A stretch of 42,789 nt of DNA. It comes from Oscillospiraceae bacterium (GTDB taxonomy: Bacteria; Bacillota; Clostridia; Oscillospirales; Oscillospiraceae). The DNA is taken from assembly GCA_022795735.1 (NCBI GenBank), contig JAAWHG010000021.1:1-42789 (forward strand), given 5' to 3'. This document shows, piece after piece, positions 7,043-16,839 of this stretch. The position numbers and the translations under genes were made by a program. The notes beneath the pieces were generated by a model. It had not been told where the DNA came from and searched no databases. It saw nothing but the letters and a program-made list of their open reading frames with translations. Each line of letters begins with the position of its first letter. The first letter of the stretch is position 1.

Positions 7043-9073
7043 GTGACTGGAAACCAAGCGGCCCCCCGTGTCAGCCGGGGGATGAGACGAAGTCTGAATC
7101 AAAGGATTTTGACAAACACGACCCTGAATATTTTGCTGTTGGTGGTTATATGCTGCGTCATTATGGCCTTTTCGATGCAGTCGCTTACCGACAGTATTTT
7201 GCTGGACAATCTCCAGCCAATGGCCCAGCAGTCTGCGAAGACGGTGGAGGCCAATATCCACATGCTGGCGGACCGCATGATGACCATTGCGAGTAATCTC
7301 GAAATAGATCCCGCCCCGGCGGCCAGTCCGGATGAGGCTTCCCAACCAGACGCTGCGGCAGTCCAAGAAAGCCGTGCGGCGGTGCTGGTAGAAGCTGCTG
7401 AAATATATGAGTTTTACACAATCGCCCTGTACAGCCTGGACGGACAACTGGTGCAAGGAATTGACGGCGCGCCGGAGAGACTGGACGGCGGCTTTTTGGC
7501 GCTCTTGCGGGAAACGGACAATCTGACCACCGATTCCGCCACGCTCTATCAGGATAAGCTGGGCATTACCATGGGCATGCCGGTGAAGGAAAACGGCGAG
7601 ACCGCCCTCTATGTGGTGGGCGTCTATAAATATGACACGCTCAACGATGTCTTCAGCAGCATTAACCTGGGCAAGAACGGCATGGCCTACATGGTCAACC
7701 GGGAGGGGACCGTTACCGGCCACCCGGACCAGTCGCTGGTGCGTGGCAAAAGCTCGTTGGAGCAGCTCAGCGGCAACAACGATGCCATGGGCCGTGCCAC
7801 CACCGGAGAGACGGGAGCGACGGAATTTTCCATAGATGGCGAGAAGATGCTGGTGGCCTTTTCCCCCATCCGGGGAACCCAGTGGTCGCTGATTATCCAA
7901 GTTCCCAAGTCGGATTACCATCATTTAATCAGCAGGGCGCTGCTGGTATCCATTCTGGCGACCATGGTATTTCTGGCGGTTTCCATCCTGGTGGTTCTGC
8001 GTCTGTCCCGTTCCATATCCAAACCGGTGCAGCGCGTGACGGAACGGATGGTGGCCCTCTCCAACGGCGACCTGCACACCGATGTGCGTCACATACACAC
8101 CGGAGATGAGCTGGAGGTCATGACACAGACGCTGGATACCACGCTGGAGAGCGTAAACCGTTACATATCGGACATCCAGCAGGTATTGAGCCAGGTTGCG
8201 GACGGCAATCTCTGCACCGAACCAAAGGTAGACTATCAGGGTGACTTCGTGCTGATTCGCAGCAGCCTGCGCACCATTGCCGAGTCGATGAACGAAACCC
8301 TTCTCGGCTTCCGCGACACAGCGTCCAGGCTGACCGACATGGCGGCGCAGCTGAACGAGCAGTCCGCCCAGCTGCATCAGGCGTCGCTGGAGCAGAACCA
8401 ATCCACCGAGGAACTGGTTCATGAGGTAACCCATGTGAAGGAGAGACTGGCCGATGTCACGGGCAGCAGCAGCCAGGCCCGTTCCCAGACAGAGGAGATT
8501 ACCCAGCGAATTCAGAGCGCCAACGACCAGATGTCCGCCCTGTCCGCCGCAATGAACGACATCAGCGCCAACGCGCAGCAGATCACTAAAATTGCGAAAG
8601 ACATTGAGGACATCGCCTTCCAAACCAATATTCTATCCCTCAACGCCTCGGTGGAGGCGGCCCGCGCCGGCGCCGCCGGCAAGGGCTTTGCCGTGGTGGC
8701 TGGGGAGGTCAAGCAGTTGGCGGCAAAGAGCGCCATGGCCGCGCAGCACGCCACCGAGATGGTCAAAAATACCCAGTCGATTATTCAGACAGGCGTGGAG
8801 CTGACTGCCGACACCGCCGGCTCCCTCCGCGCGATTTCCAGCGTCTCCATACAGATCAACACCATTTCCGACCAACTGGCGGCGGCGGTGCAGGGGCAGG
8901 AGACTGCCCTGGCCGTGATGGAGGAACGAATTGACGCCATCTCGGCCATTGCGGACCGCAATCTGCAAAACGCCGGGGAAACGGAGCAATCCAGCGGATC
9001 GCTGGCGAGAGAAGCCGCCTCGCTGCAGTCCCAGGTGCAAAAATTTGTTTTAAAGGAGAACCAGAGCAGATGA
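7043..9073 (+). CDS. Methyl-accepting chemotaxis protein with extracellular Cache-like sensor
   Basis: Membrane chemoreceptor of about 676 residues that would control CheA through a cytoplasmic hairpin. Order: short basic N-terminus, first membrane helix (about 30-46), an extracellular sensor of ~250 residues with a double-Cache-like pattern, second helix (about 295-320), HAMP ([15 protein letters not shown] onward), then the long coiled coil with the conserved tip region containing [18 protein letters not shown] (about residues 525-545). The start is the GTG at 7043 behind AAAGGAG; a TTG at 7007 extends the frame but lies before that site, and the Met in GMRRSLNQ is a third option. Its stop overlaps the start of the FMN-binding lipoprotein by ATGA, so the two are translationally coupled. 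The ligand is unknown. Confidence 0.92.
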   Translation: MTGNQAAPRVSRGMRRSLNQRILTNTTLNILLLVVICCVIMAFSMQSLTDSILLDNLQPMAQQSAKTVEANIHMLADRMMTIASNLEIDPAPAASPDEASQPDAAAVQESRAAVLVEAAEIYEFYTIALYSLDGQLVQGIDGAPERLDGGFLALLRETDNLTTDSATLYQDKLGITMGMPVKENGETALYVVGVYKYDTLNDVFSSINLGKNGMAYMVNREGTVTGHPDQSLVRGKSSLEQLSGNNDAMGRATTGETGATEFSIDGEKMLVAFSPIRGTQWSLIIQVPKSDYHHLISRALLVSILATMVFLAVSILVVLRLSRSISKPVQRVTERMVALSNGDLHTDVRHIHTGDELEVMTQTLDTTLESVNRYISDIQQVLSQVADGNLCTEPKVDYQGDFVLIRSSLRTIAESMNETLLGFRDTASRLTDMAAQLNEQSAQLHQASLEQNQSTEELVHEVTHVKERLADVTGSSSQARSQTEEITQRIQSANDQMSALSAAMNDISANAQQITKIAKDIEDIAFQTNILSLNASVEAARAGAAGKGFAVVAGEVKQLAAKSAMAAQHATEMVKNTQSIIQTGVELTADTAGSLRAISSVSIQINTISDQLAAAVQGQETALAVMEERIDAISAIADRNLQNAGETEQSSGSLAREAASLQSQVQKFVLKENQSR

Positions 9074-9516
9074 AACGAATTTTGACCATGCTTCTGTGCC
9101 TTTCGTTGGCAGTACTGCTGCTGCCGGCCTGCGAAACTTCAGAGGGACTGCAGGACGGCTACTATACCGCCCAGGCGGCCGAGTTCAACTTTGGCTGGAA
9201 AGAGTATATCACGATCCTGGTGAAGGGCGGGAACATTATCTCGGTGGAGTACAACGCGGAGAACGCCAGCGGTTTTATCAAAAGCTGGGATAACGCCTAT
9301 ATGCAGACCATGCTGCATTCGAACGGCACCTATCCCAATGAGTATACCCGTTATTACGCGAGCCAGCTTCTGAGCGGACAAGGCGAGAGCGGCATTGACG
9401 CGATCACTGGAGCAACCTCCTCGCATGAATCCTTTCAAATGCTGGCCCAAGCCGTGGTGGAGCAGGCCCGGCTGGGAGATTCCAGCATCGTGTATGTAGA
9501 CACCGCGCATGAATAG
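9070..9516 (+). CDS. FMN-binding domain lipoprotein, partner of the chemoreceptor
   Basis: A 148-residue lipoprotein. A type II signal peptide ends in LLPAC, giving a lipidated Cys21, so the mature protein sits on the outer face of the membrane. The remainder matches the FMN-binding fold: [15 protein letters not shown] start, a strand pair ending in GGNIISVEY, and the DAITGATSS motif (residues 110-118), in which the Thr (T116) would carry FMN through a phosphoester bond made by the flavin transferase ApbE. That chemistry is known for the motif in NqrC/RnfG-type proteins and inferred here. The ATG overlaps the chemoreceptor stop codon. Lipoproteins with this domain often act in extracellular electron transfer; the coupling to an MCP suggests a sensory co-receptor. 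Confidence 0.85.
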   Translation: MKRILTMLLCLSLAVLLLPACETSEGLQDGYYTAQAAEFNFGWKEYITILVKGGNIISVEYNAENASGFIKSWDNAYMQTMLHSNGTYPNEYTRYYASQLLSGQGESGIDAITGATSSHESFQMLAQAVVEQARLGDSSIVYVDTAHE

Positions 9517-9524
9517 GTAAAAAG

Positions 9525-9575
9525 AGGCTGGATGGGTCACCGGCTGAAACGCCGGCGGCCTATCCAGCCTTTTTG
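9525..9575 (+). terminator. Terminator after the MCP/FMN-lipoprotein pair
   Basis: AGGCTGGAT and its complement ATCCAGCCT enclose a second small stem (CCGGC/GCCGG); the outer arm runs straight into five T residues (9570-9574). Good rho-independent terminator. Confidence 0.85.
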
Positions 9576-9622
9576 CCTTTCCTGCGCCGAATCGGGCGGC
9601 AAGAGAGGAGATTGTCACAGCT

Positions 9623-10345
9623 ATGTACCGCATTGCCATTGGGGATGACGATCTCCAATTTCTGAAAGATTTCAAAGCCATTGTGTCCCGGTGCATGGAG
9701 GCCGAACACCTGCGGCTGGGCGAAGACTATGCCATCGACTGCTATCCCTCTGCCCCGCCGCTGATGTCCGCCCTGAAAGCCAGGAAAGACCGCTACCAGC
9801 TGATCCTGCTGGACGTGAGGTTCGGTCCGGACAACGGCCTGACCATGGCGGCCACCCTGCGGGAGAGCGGGGCGGCGTTCAGCCTGATTTACGTTACCAA
9901 CCACAGGGACTATGTGTTTAACAGCTTTGATACCCGCCCTCTCCACTATCTGCTGAAACCGGTAAACGAGGAAAAGCTGTCCGAGCTGGTCCGGGAGGAC
10001 TACCGCCGCCGCTACCAGGACGTGCGGCTGTACTTAAAATCCGGCGCCAGACACACCTCCCTGGCGTTTCAAAACATTGTTGCCGTAGAAGCCGCCCTGC
10101 ACAGAGTCTTTCTCCATTTGCGGGACGGCACTTCGGCGGAATGGAACGGCACGCTGAAGGAGCTGGCGCCACAATTGCCGGGCTGGTGCTTCTGCCGGTG
10201 CCACAACAGCTATTTTGTCAATCTCGCCCATGTGACCGAGATGGTACGATACGAGGCCCGGCTGGACAATGGAAAAAACATCCCCATCAGCAAACGGTAT
10301 TATAAACCCGCCATAGAGCATTACATCGCCTTTTTGAAAATCTGA
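9623..10345 (+). CDS. LytTR-family response regulator
   Basis: Two-component regulator of 240 residues. Receiver domain 1-~118 with the acidic pair near the N-terminus (IGDDD), phospho-acceptor D64 in LILLDV and the conserved Lys112 in LLKPV. A LytTR DNA-binding domain follows (about 138-240), recognised by the pattern ALHRVFLHLRDG...LPGWCFCRCHNSYFVNLAHV and the closing GKNIPISKRYYKPAIEHY. This is the AgrA/LytR type, which usually binds paired direct repeats. ATG start behind AGAGGAG at a somewhat long gap. The GHKL kinase next door is the likely partner, but it is convergent rather than co-transcribed. No AgrB- or AgrD-like gene is in the window. Confidence 0.92.
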   Translation: MYRIAIGDDDLQFLKDFKAIVSRCMEAEHLRLGEDYAIDCYPSAPPLMSALKARKDRYQLILLDVRFGPDNGLTMAATLRESGAAFSLIYVTNHRDYVFNSFDTRPLHYLLKPVNEEKLSELVREDYRRRYQDVRLYLKSGARHTSLAFQNIVAVEAALHRVFLHLRDGTSAEWNGTLKELAPQLPGWCFCRCHNSYFVNLAHVTEMVRYEARLDNGKNIPISKRYYKPAIEHYIAFLKI

Positions 10346-10360
10346 CGGCTGGAAAAGGGT

Positions 10361-11650
10361 TTATTCGCTCGCCGGCATAAGCAGGGCGGTTTGCGCCAGA
10401 AAGACGCCGTCTTTTACCTCAATATGTAATTCGCTATGATAACGTTGGGCAACCCCCTCCATGATTTTTAACCCATAGCCATGGCCCACGCCCTTGTGGG
10501 AGCGGAAAAGCCTACCGTTGTCGCTTGGCTCGGGGAGCAGGGCATAGGCGTTGCGCCCTTCAATAAACAGATATTTTCCCCGGATGTGCATGGTGATCTC
10601 TATCCATCGGGGCCACCCTTTGGGAATCTTTTTGGCCGCCTCAAGGGCATTGTTCAGCAGATTCATCAGAAAAGCGGTCAAGTCCTCGTCTGGGAAGGGC
10701 AGCGTTTCCGGAATATCCACCTGGCAGCAAAAGTCCACCGCCTCGTTCTTTGCCCGCTCCGCGCTCTGGGTTAGAACGGCGTTGACGATGGGGTGCCCGG
10801 TTATTTTCAGCGGGAGAATGTCGCGGGTTTGCTGGGTGATGCGGAACAGATATTCATCCAGCTTTTGATATTCTCCCTGTGAGCTTAAAGTCTGTAAAAT
10901 ACCAAGATTCCCCAAGATATCATGGCGGGCCCGGGACAACGCCTCCCCGCTTTCCTGCGAGATGCGGAGGTTTTCATAGACCAACTCGTTGCGAACGGCG
11001 GAAAACTCCGCTTCGATCCGTTCCATCTGCTGCGATAGCGCACGCAGGATGGTCATGTAGGTCAACGGCATCAAAATCAAAACCAGGAGAATCCGGGCAA
11101 GTCCGATCGCATCTGGCATGGGAGAGCCCACCGGGACAGACGTGACCATGATGAGCAAATAATAGGTCACGCCGATGGCGGCGAACAGCCACCAGCCTCC
11201 GGTCAGCTTACGCTGCAAGTTCAAATAGGGCCGCCGGAGATACCGCCAGATAAATATCTCCGTCAACGGAAATGCCACCAGCCGGGCAAAGAACATCAGG
11301 ACATAGTTGTCCCCGGCCATCCGGTCAAGGAAGTTGGTGATTTGTAGCAGCCAGAAGGACACCGTGTCGGTCAGGCAGAACAGAAAAAAGAACCGCCCGT
11401 CCCGGTACTTGGAGAGGATGAAAAATAACAGCGCCGAGGGAATGGTACAGGTGAAAAGGGCCACGCGCATAATAATGGAAGGCCCCTTCCACGCCATCAG
11501 CAGAACATTCGCCACAATCAGCACCCCGGTTCCGGTAAAGCCGGCCAGCAGGGTAGTCCTCCAGCGGTAGCGGGGCTCGAACAGAAGAAGAAAAAGAACC
11601 GGCACATGGAACATCGCCCATAGAAAAGAAATATCTCGTAATATTGTCAC
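10361..11650 (-). CDS. GHKL sensor histidine kinase (AgrC/LytS-like topology)
   Basis: A 429-residue membrane kinase. About six hydrophobic segments fill residues 1-210, followed by a short coiled linker. The phospho-acceptor His243 lies in SRARHDILGN, and the ATP-binding domain has the N-box NLLNNALEAAKK and a glycine motif KGVGHGYGLKIM. This is the GHKL/HATPase_c_5 type typical of kinases that pair with LytTR regulators. GTG start at 11648-11650 after AAGAGGG. It ends 15 bp from the regulator's stop, tail to tail, with no clear terminator between. The signal is unknown; the N-terminal part resembles peptide-sensing kinases only in topology. Confidence 0.9.
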   Translation of the reverse strand: MTILRDISFLWAMFHVPVLFLLLFEPRYRWRTTLLAGFTGTGVLIVANVLLMAWKGPSIIMRVALFTCTIPSALLFFILSKYRDGRFFFLFCLTDTVSFWLLQITNFLDRMAGDNYVLMFFARLVAFPLTEIFIWRYLRRPYLNLQRKLTGGWWLFAAIGVTYYLLIMVTSVPVGSPMPDAIGLARILLVLILMPLTYMTILRALSQQMERIEAEFSAVRNELVYENLRISQESGEALSRARHDILGNLGILQTLSSQGEYQKLDEYLFRITQQTRDILPLKITGHPIVNAVLTQSAERAKNEAVDFCCQVDIPETLPFPDEDLTAFLMNLLNNALEAAKKIPKGWPRWIEITMHIRGKYLFIEGRNAYALLPEPSDNGRLFRSHKGVGHGYGLKIMEGVAQRYHSELHIEVKDGVFLAQTALLMPASE

Positions 11651-11802
11651 GGTTTACACCCTCTTTCAAACGATATCATATACTAGCTTAACAAAGGCTC
11701 CGGAACGCTGTCAAGGCGTAAAATTTCCAATCAGTCCGGTTTTCCGCCCACTTGGTAAAATGGAGCTCCGTCCCCGCCTGACCGGACGAATTGACGCAAA
11801 TC
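11651..11802. other. Kinase upstream region, no further gene
   Basis: Non-coding spacer between the kinase start and the terminator of the second chemoreceptor. A TATGAT-like box lies near the kinase start, but no -35 at acceptable distance could be matched, and the TTGACA around 11710 (minus strand) is spaced too far. I see no RNA or repeat here. Confidence 0.4.
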
Positions 11803-11857
11803 AAAAAGACGCTGGCTAAGGTACAGACGAAAGGTCTGCCGCTCAGCCAGCGCTTTT
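11803..11857 (-). terminator. Terminator after the second chemoreceptor
   Basis: AGCGCTGGCT (minus strand) pairs with AGCCAGCGTC across a loop that itself holds a CAGAC/GTCTG stem, followed by five T residues. It can act on both strands, but only the minus strand has a gene ending here. Confidence 0.8.
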
Positions 11858-11863
11858 TCATTG

Positions 11864-13876
11864 TTAAGCGGGAGCGTTCAGCTTAAACTGGGCCACTAGC
11901 TCCCGCAGCATGATCGCCTGACCGGACAGCTCCTCGCTTGCGGCGGCGCTGGCCTCGGCGGTGGCGACGTTGCTCTGAACGACGCAGGAAATCTGCTCCA
12001 CGCCATGGGTAATCTCCTCAGTATTCGCCGCCTGTTCCTTGGTGCAGTCGGCGATGCCGGTGATGAGGGCACTCATCTCGTCGGCGTGGGCGGCGGTCGA
12101 CAGCATGGACGCCGCTGTATCCCGGACGGCGGCCACCCCCGCGTCCATCGCGTCCACCGTCTCGCTGAGGAGGACGGAGGTCTCCTGGGCGGCGGAAGAG
12201 GACTTGTTGGCCAGAGAACGGACCTCGTCGGCCACCACGGCAAATCCCTTGCCGGCGGCTCCGGCTCGGGCAGCCTCCACGGCGGCGTTCAGCGCCAGAA
12301 TGTTGGTCTGGAACGCAATGTCCTCGATGGTCTTGACAATCTTGTGAATCTCATTGGACTTTTCACTGATCTTCTCAATGATCTTGGTCATATTCTGCAT
12401 CTTGCCGTTGCTCTCCACCAGGCTGTCCTTCACCTCCAGGGAGATGGAGTTGGCCTCCTGCGCCTCGCGTGCGATGTTCTGGACGCTGTCGGACACCGCC
12501 CCGATGTGGTCGGCCAGGGACTCCACCTCGGCGGCCTGTTCCGTGGACCCCTGGGACAGCGTCATAGCTCCGCTGGACACCTGTTCGGCGCCGGAAGCCA
12601 CATCCTGTGAGGCGGCGCGAATCTGGCCCATAGCCGCGTTAAGCGCCTGAGAAATCTCCATCAGGGAAATCTTGATCTTCTCAAATTCCCCGGTGTATGC
12701 ATACTGCAACGTAAACGCCAGATTCCCCCCCGCGATGTTGTGGAGCGTAGCGGAGATTTCGTCAATGTATTTCACATAGTCTCGCAGACGGACCGTCACC
12801 CGGTTAAAGTTGTCGGCCAGCAATCCCAACTCATCCTTGGAACGGTAATGGATGCTCTGGTCCAGTTCGCCCTCGGCAATCCGGGTGGCCGCCCGGCTCA
12901 GCTCCCGTACCGGACGTCCGATAATCCTGCGGACCTGGAATACCACCAGAAGAATGAGCACAACAATGGATAGCAGCTCTACCGCCAATAAGGTCACCGT
13001 CAGGTTCTTCAGCTCCTCGAGCACCTCGCTGCGGGAGACGTAGGCGACCGCCATCCAATTGGTGCCGGGGACCTGATTGATGAGGATATAGGTGTCCTCA
13101 TAGACGGACAGGCCGGTGGCCCCGCTGGCAATCTGCTCGTTGGCGTAGGCGTACATCCCGCCCCCCGCCTCGGAGAGCTTGGAGCCGGCGAGGGTGCTGT
13201 CCTGGTGGCCGATGATGATGTTGGTCTGGGCGTCCATCAGGAAGATACCGCCGGTGTCTTCCAACTGCACGCTGCTGACGATCTGGGAGATGGCGTCTAA
13301 GTACACGTCTGCGGCGGCCACGCCACGGACCTCGCCGTTGCTGCCCCGCAGCACGCCCGACGCGCCCACGACATAGGACTGGCTGTCCTCGTCCAGATAC
13401 ACGTCGCCCAGGGTGAAGTCCTTGGAGGCCAGGCCATCAAGATACCAGCCTTTGACCAGCGGATTGTAGTCCGGCCCCGCGACAAAGGAGGCGTGATAGA
13501 GGGAGCCGTCCGTGAGAGCCACGTAGAGTCCGGCGGGATAGGAGTCGCTCTGGCCCGCCGTGTGCTTGACATAGCTTGCCAGCTCCGGGAGGTCCATGTT
13601 TTCATACTCAATGGTATCCCGCTGGAGTTCCAGCATGGTCAGCGTCCGGTTTATCCAGGATTGGGTCTCCTGCACCGTACTGTCCATAGAGACTTGTAGC
13701 ATGTCCTCGCTTTTTTCCAGCAGCGCGCGGGACATCTGAAGGTAGACCACCGCCAGCAGCACCGCGACAGCCAAGATGACACTGCCCACAATGGCCGACA
13801 CCAGCTTCCCGGTGATTCCCCATCCCTTCCGGCGCGTACCGCCGGTGTGCGTCGCGTTGGTTTCTCTCTTGCTCAT
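11864..13876 (-). CDS. Methyl-accepting chemotaxis protein with dCache sensor
   Basis: A 670-residue membrane chemoreceptor: first helix about 24-46, extracellular double-Cache domain to ~285, second helix about 290-315, HAMP ([14 protein letters not shown] onward), then the signalling coiled coil with [18 protein letters not shown]. The ligand pocket region reads [13 protein letters not shown] with AADVY later. W144, Y145 and D190 match positions used in amino-acid-binding dCache domains, but the usual Arg two residues before the Trp is Lys here, so amino-acid binding is possible rather than clear. ATG start with AAAGGGAG upstream. It lies 72 bp after the SLH-protein gene on the same strand, so the two may be co-transcribed; a strong terminator follows. 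Confidence 0.93.
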   Translation of the reverse strand: MSKRETNATHTGGTRRKGWGITGKLVSAIVGSVILAVAVLLAVVYLQMSRALLEKSEDMLQVSMDSTVQETQSWINRTLTMLELQRDTIEYENMDLPELASYVKHTAGQSDSYPAGLYVALTDGSLYHASFVAGPDYNPLVKGWYLDGLASKDFTLGDVYLDEDSQSYVVGASGVLRGSNGEVRGVAAADVYLDAISQIVSSVQLEDTGGIFLMDAQTNIIIGHQDSTLAGSKLSEAGGGMYAYANEQIASGATGLSVYEDTYILINQVPGTNWMAVAYVSRSEVLEELKNLTVTLLAVELLSIVVLILLVVFQVRRIIGRPVRELSRAATRIAEGELDQSIHYRSKDELGLLADNFNRVTVRLRDYVKYIDEISATLHNIAGGNLAFTLQYAYTGEFEKIKISLMEISQALNAAMGQIRAASQDVASGAEQVSSGAMTLSQGSTEQAAEVESLADHIGAVSDSVQNIAREAQEANSISLEVKDSLVESNGKMQNMTKIIEKISEKSNEIHKIVKTIEDIAFQTNILALNAAVEAARAGAAGKGFAVVADEVRSLANKSSSAAQETSVLLSETVDAMDAGVAAVRDTAASMLSTAAHADEMSALITGIADCTKEQAANTEEITHGVEQISCVVQSNVATAEASAAASEELSGQAIMLRELVAQFKLNAPA

Positions 13877-13948
13877 GTCCGTTTACTCCCTTTTTCTACC
13901 CCAAGGGGCGTTTTTAAAGATGGCGGGAAAATAGATTGCCGTCCTGGA

Positions 13949-16720
13949 TCAGTCTCTTTCCAAAAAGTTTTGAAGCATTTGCGCGACCTGCGCCCGCGAC
14001 GCAAATCCCGTGGGGTCGAGGAGACCGTCTCCCTTTCCATTGATGATACCGCTGTCAACCGCCCAACGCAGAGCGTCCAGGGCATAGCTGCCTGCCATAC
14101 CCGCGTCTTGAAAGGGCAGCTCCGGACCGGCGACAGCGGGCTGTCCCGCGTACCGCCAGAGTATGACCGCCATATGTTCGCGGGAAATGTTATCATCCGC
14201 GCCAAACTGGCCGTTGCCATAGCCGCTTACGATGCCCTGTTCCACCGCCCAGGCGACGGCTCCGGCGTACCACGCGCCGTCCTTGACGTCGGAGAAAGCA
14301 CCGGTCAATGGCTGTGCCGGGTTGTTTTCCAGGTTGTGCAGCGCCATAACCAGCATGCCTCTGGTCATGGGCGCGTCGGGGCTGAAGGTGTCGGGAGAGG
14401 TCCCGTTGAACAGCTCATGCCCGCTGGCAAAGGCTACGGCGTCCGCCGCCCAGTTTGTGCTGGGAACGTCGGCAAAGGTTTTGGCGTTGTCCACAATGGC
14501 AACCTTGGCCGGGCCGTCCAGCGGGATGGCAATCGCCTGACCGTCCGCGACCGACTTTCGAATGACCCGCCGGCTGCCGTCGGCCCCGACGAGCACAGCC
14601 ACCGTACCTGGCGTTGTGTTGTCCGCCGGGATGGTCACGGTTAAGCCGCCGCTGACCCGCTTGACCGCCTGACCGCCCGCGGTAATTTTGAGCTCCACAA
14701 AATCGTCCGTCCGTCCCGCCGCGATGACGACGGTGCCGCCCGTCCTGGACAGACCTTGCAGGCCGCCGTTGGGAACGGTCACGTTGGCGATGGGTGTCGA
14801 AACCGTCAGACCGGCATCCGTTTTGCGCCCCATCTCGCCCAGCGCGGCGGCGGGGATGGAAACATGGACCTGGGGCAGGTCTTGGCTAATGGCGGGGGCA
14901 ATGACAATTGTTTCGCTGTCGTTTGCCGCAGCCTGTTTGACGATTTCATTGGCCAGGGCCGTTGTGACGGTGCACGTGGCCGTAGTGCCGTTGGAGGTAA
15001 CGGACGGGGTGGCTATGGTCTGTGCAGAGGCCGTATCCCCGCTGGTGGTGGTGCTCACCTGCGTGCTGGGTTTGGGGTCCGGCGAGCTGGAGCTGGAAGA
15101 AGACGAACTGGGTTCGGGGTCCGGCTTGCTGGGACCGGGGTCCGGCGTATCGGGACCCGGCTCTGGCGTACTGGGTCCGGGGTCCGGGGTGCCGGGGCCG
15201 GGCTCTGGCGTGTCGGGTCCCGGGTCCGGCGTGTCGGGACCGGGATCCGGCGTTCCAGGACCGGGGTCCGGTTCGTCAACGTCGCCGGAGGTTGGCGGGA
15301 CGCTGTCATAATGTATCGTCATCTTGGACAGCGTCGTCTGGGTGTCGCCGATCTTCTGAACGGCCGCCCACTCCGCCTCGCTTCCGCCAAAATAGATGTC
15401 GGTCAGGCCGCAATTGGAAAACGCGGCGATGCCGATTGACTGGACGCTGTTTGGAATAAAAATAGACTGTAGGTTGCGGCAGTTGGCAAAGGCGCTCGCG
15501 CCGATACTTTCCACCCCCTCCGGGATGGTCAGACTGGTAAAACCGGCTATGTTGCCCATAAACATACCCTCGCCGATTTTATCCATCTTCGGGGGTAGCG
15601 TCACGTCGGCCAAATTCCAGCATTCAGTGAATATATTGTCGCCCATTGTCACGGACTGTTCGCCGGGCAAAAATTTGACGCTTCTCAGTTCCTGGCAGTC
15701 ATAGAACGCCCCGGCGCCCACCGCAATGACACTGGCCGGCAGCATGACCCCTTTCAGGTTCTTGCATCCCTGGAAAGCCCGTTCCCCAATCGCCGTCACG
15801 CCGTCGGGGGAGGCGAAAGTAAGGTTTGCACATTCGCGAAATGCGTCGTTGCCGATGACCGATACGCTGGCCGGGAGGGAAACCCCATAAGCCGGGCTGT
15901 TCCGGAAGGCGTTGCTGCCGACGCTGGTCACGCCGCTGTCGATTACGATTTTCTGCACCTGTTCCATGTGCGCGTTCCATGGCCGGTCGGAAATGGGACC
16001 CGAATCACCGTTGCCGAAGGTAAAGTCGGGCATTGCCCCGTTGCCGGAGATGGTCAGCGTCCCCGCCCGAATCAGCCGCCAGGAAAGACCGTCGCCAAAG
16101 CTCCCCTCGCCGATGATATCTTCGGCTGTGGGGTCGTCCGGTGGAACATACCCCTCCGGGTAGCGGGTGAGAACGTGGTCCGCAGCTAGAACCTCATCTC
16201 TTGTCAGGATTCGGCCCCAGTGGATACTTTTATTGTAGTTGCCCTCGGCAATCACAACCGTATCATCGTTGGTTTGCAGCACAATTACGCTGTGGCTGTT
16301 ATTGTTCACCCGCAGGATATCTCCCGCCTTGACGTCCGTAAACTGAAATGTCCCCGCCCTGCGCATTCTCGCGGGCAGAGACCCGAATACCGCGTCGCTG
16401 AGCCGGAACGCGAAGTTTACGCACCCTGTTCCTTGGGCTGCGATTTCGCCCTGTTCTCCGCTTCCGCCCTGCCATCTGTATGTACCGCTGCTGGCGTCCG
16501 TCCATGTCATGCCCTCAGGATAGTCGTCCCGCATCGCAATCATGATGTCATAGGCTTCCAGCGGCGTCGGGATGCCCGTCCCATCACGGGACGCCGGTTC
16601 GGCTGGGGACTGCACCCCCGCAGGCGCAAGCGCCGGGACGTCCTGCCCGGCGCTTGCGCCTGGTACGGCGGGTGCGAGCAGACATAGAGCCAAAAGGAAT
16701 GAAAGTGTTCGCTGCTTCAT
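13949..16720 (-). CDS. Secreted SLH protein with peptidase-like domain and leucine-rich repeats
   Basis: A 923-residue surface protein. A signal peptide (1-24, ending GASA) leads into a domain with an NlpC/P60- or CHAP-like pattern: Cys100 in QGTGCVNFAF, His143 in NNSHSVIVL, and AEGNYNKSIHWGR. BspA-type leucine-rich repeats (~205-470) follow, with units such as SVIGNDAFRECANL. Next come eight 7-residue Pro-rich repeats of the type TPDPGPD (~478-537), a Ser run, a beta-rich section, and three SLH repeats (about 745-923) for attachment to secondary cell-wall polymer. Start ATG behind GGAGG and a good promoter. The role may be adhesion or cell-wall remodelling. Whether the Cys/His pair is catalytic cannot be told from sequence alone. 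The chemoreceptor downstream may be co-transcribed. Confidence 0.88.
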   Translation of the reverse strand: MKQRTLSFLLALCLLAPAVPGASAGQDVPALAPAGVQSPAEPASRDGTGIPTPLEAYDIMIAMRDDYPEGMTWTDASSGTYRWQGGSGEQGEIAAQGTGCVNFAFRLSDAVFGSLPARMRRAGTFQFTDVKAGDILRVNNNSHSVIVLQTNDDTVVIAEGNYNKSIHWGRILTRDEVLAADHVLTRYPEGYVPPDDPTAEDIIGEGSFGDGLSWRLIRAGTLTISGNGAMPDFTFGNGDSGPISDRPWNAHMEQVQKIVIDSGVTSVGSNAFRNSPAYGVSLPASVSVIGNDAFRECANLTFASPDGVTAIGERAFQGCKNLKGVMLPASVIAVGAGAFYDCQELRSVKFLPGEQSVTMGDNIFTECWNLADVTLPPKMDKIGEGMFMGNIAGFTSLTIPEGVESIGASAFANCRNLQSIFIPNSVQSIGIAAFSNCGLTDIYFGGSEAEWAAVQKIGDTQTTLSKMTIHYDSVPPTSGDVDEPDPGPGTPDPGPDTPDPGPDTPEPGPGTPDPGPSTPEPGPDTPDPGPSKPDPEPSSSSSSSSSPDPKPSTQVSTTTSGDTASAQTIATPSVTSNGTTATCTVTTALANEIVKQAAANDSETIVIAPAISQDLPQVHVSIPAAALGEMGRKTDAGLTVSTPIANVTVPNGGLQGLSRTGGTVVIAAGRTDDFVELKITAGGQAVKRVSGGLTVTIPADNTTPGTVAVLVGADGSRRVIRKSVADGQAIAIPLDGPAKVAIVDNAKTFADVPSTNWAADAVAFASGHELFNGTSPDTFSPDAPMTRGMLVMALHNLENNPAQPLTGAFSDVKDGAWYAGAVAWAVEQGIVSGYGNGQFGADDNISREHMAVILWRYAGQPAVAGPELPFQDAGMAGSYALDALRWAVDSGIINGKGDGLLDPTGFASRAQVAQMLQNFLERD
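15111..15275 (-). repeat. 21-bp tandem repeat coding a Pro-rich linker
   Basis: About eight in-frame 21-bp units encode TPDPGPx or TPEPGPx heptapeptides inside the SLH protein, between the leucine-rich repeats and a Ser-rich stretch. The region is prone to copy-number change by slippage. Confidence 0.9.
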
Positions 16721-16758
16721 GTGGTAGAACCTCCATCAATTTAGCGTTTTCTTATTTA

Positions 16759-16787
16759 ATTGTAGCTTTCACAACTGGTAAAGTCAA
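16759..16787 (-). promoter_or_regulatory. Sigma-A-like promoter for the SLH protein
   Basis: Minus strand: TTGACT (16782-16787), a 17-bp spacer and TACAAT (16759-16764), about 40 bp upstream of the start codon. Confidence 0.7.
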
Positions 16788-16839
16788 GCAATTATCCTGC
16801 ATCCGGCCAAAAGAATAGAGCCGGGCGGTTGACTCCGCA

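Noticed and set aside
15022-15459. CRISPR-like or other functional array in the tandem repeats at 15.1-15.3 kb
   Set aside because: Units are 21 bp, contiguous without spacers and in frame with the SLH protein: a coding Pro-rich repeat.
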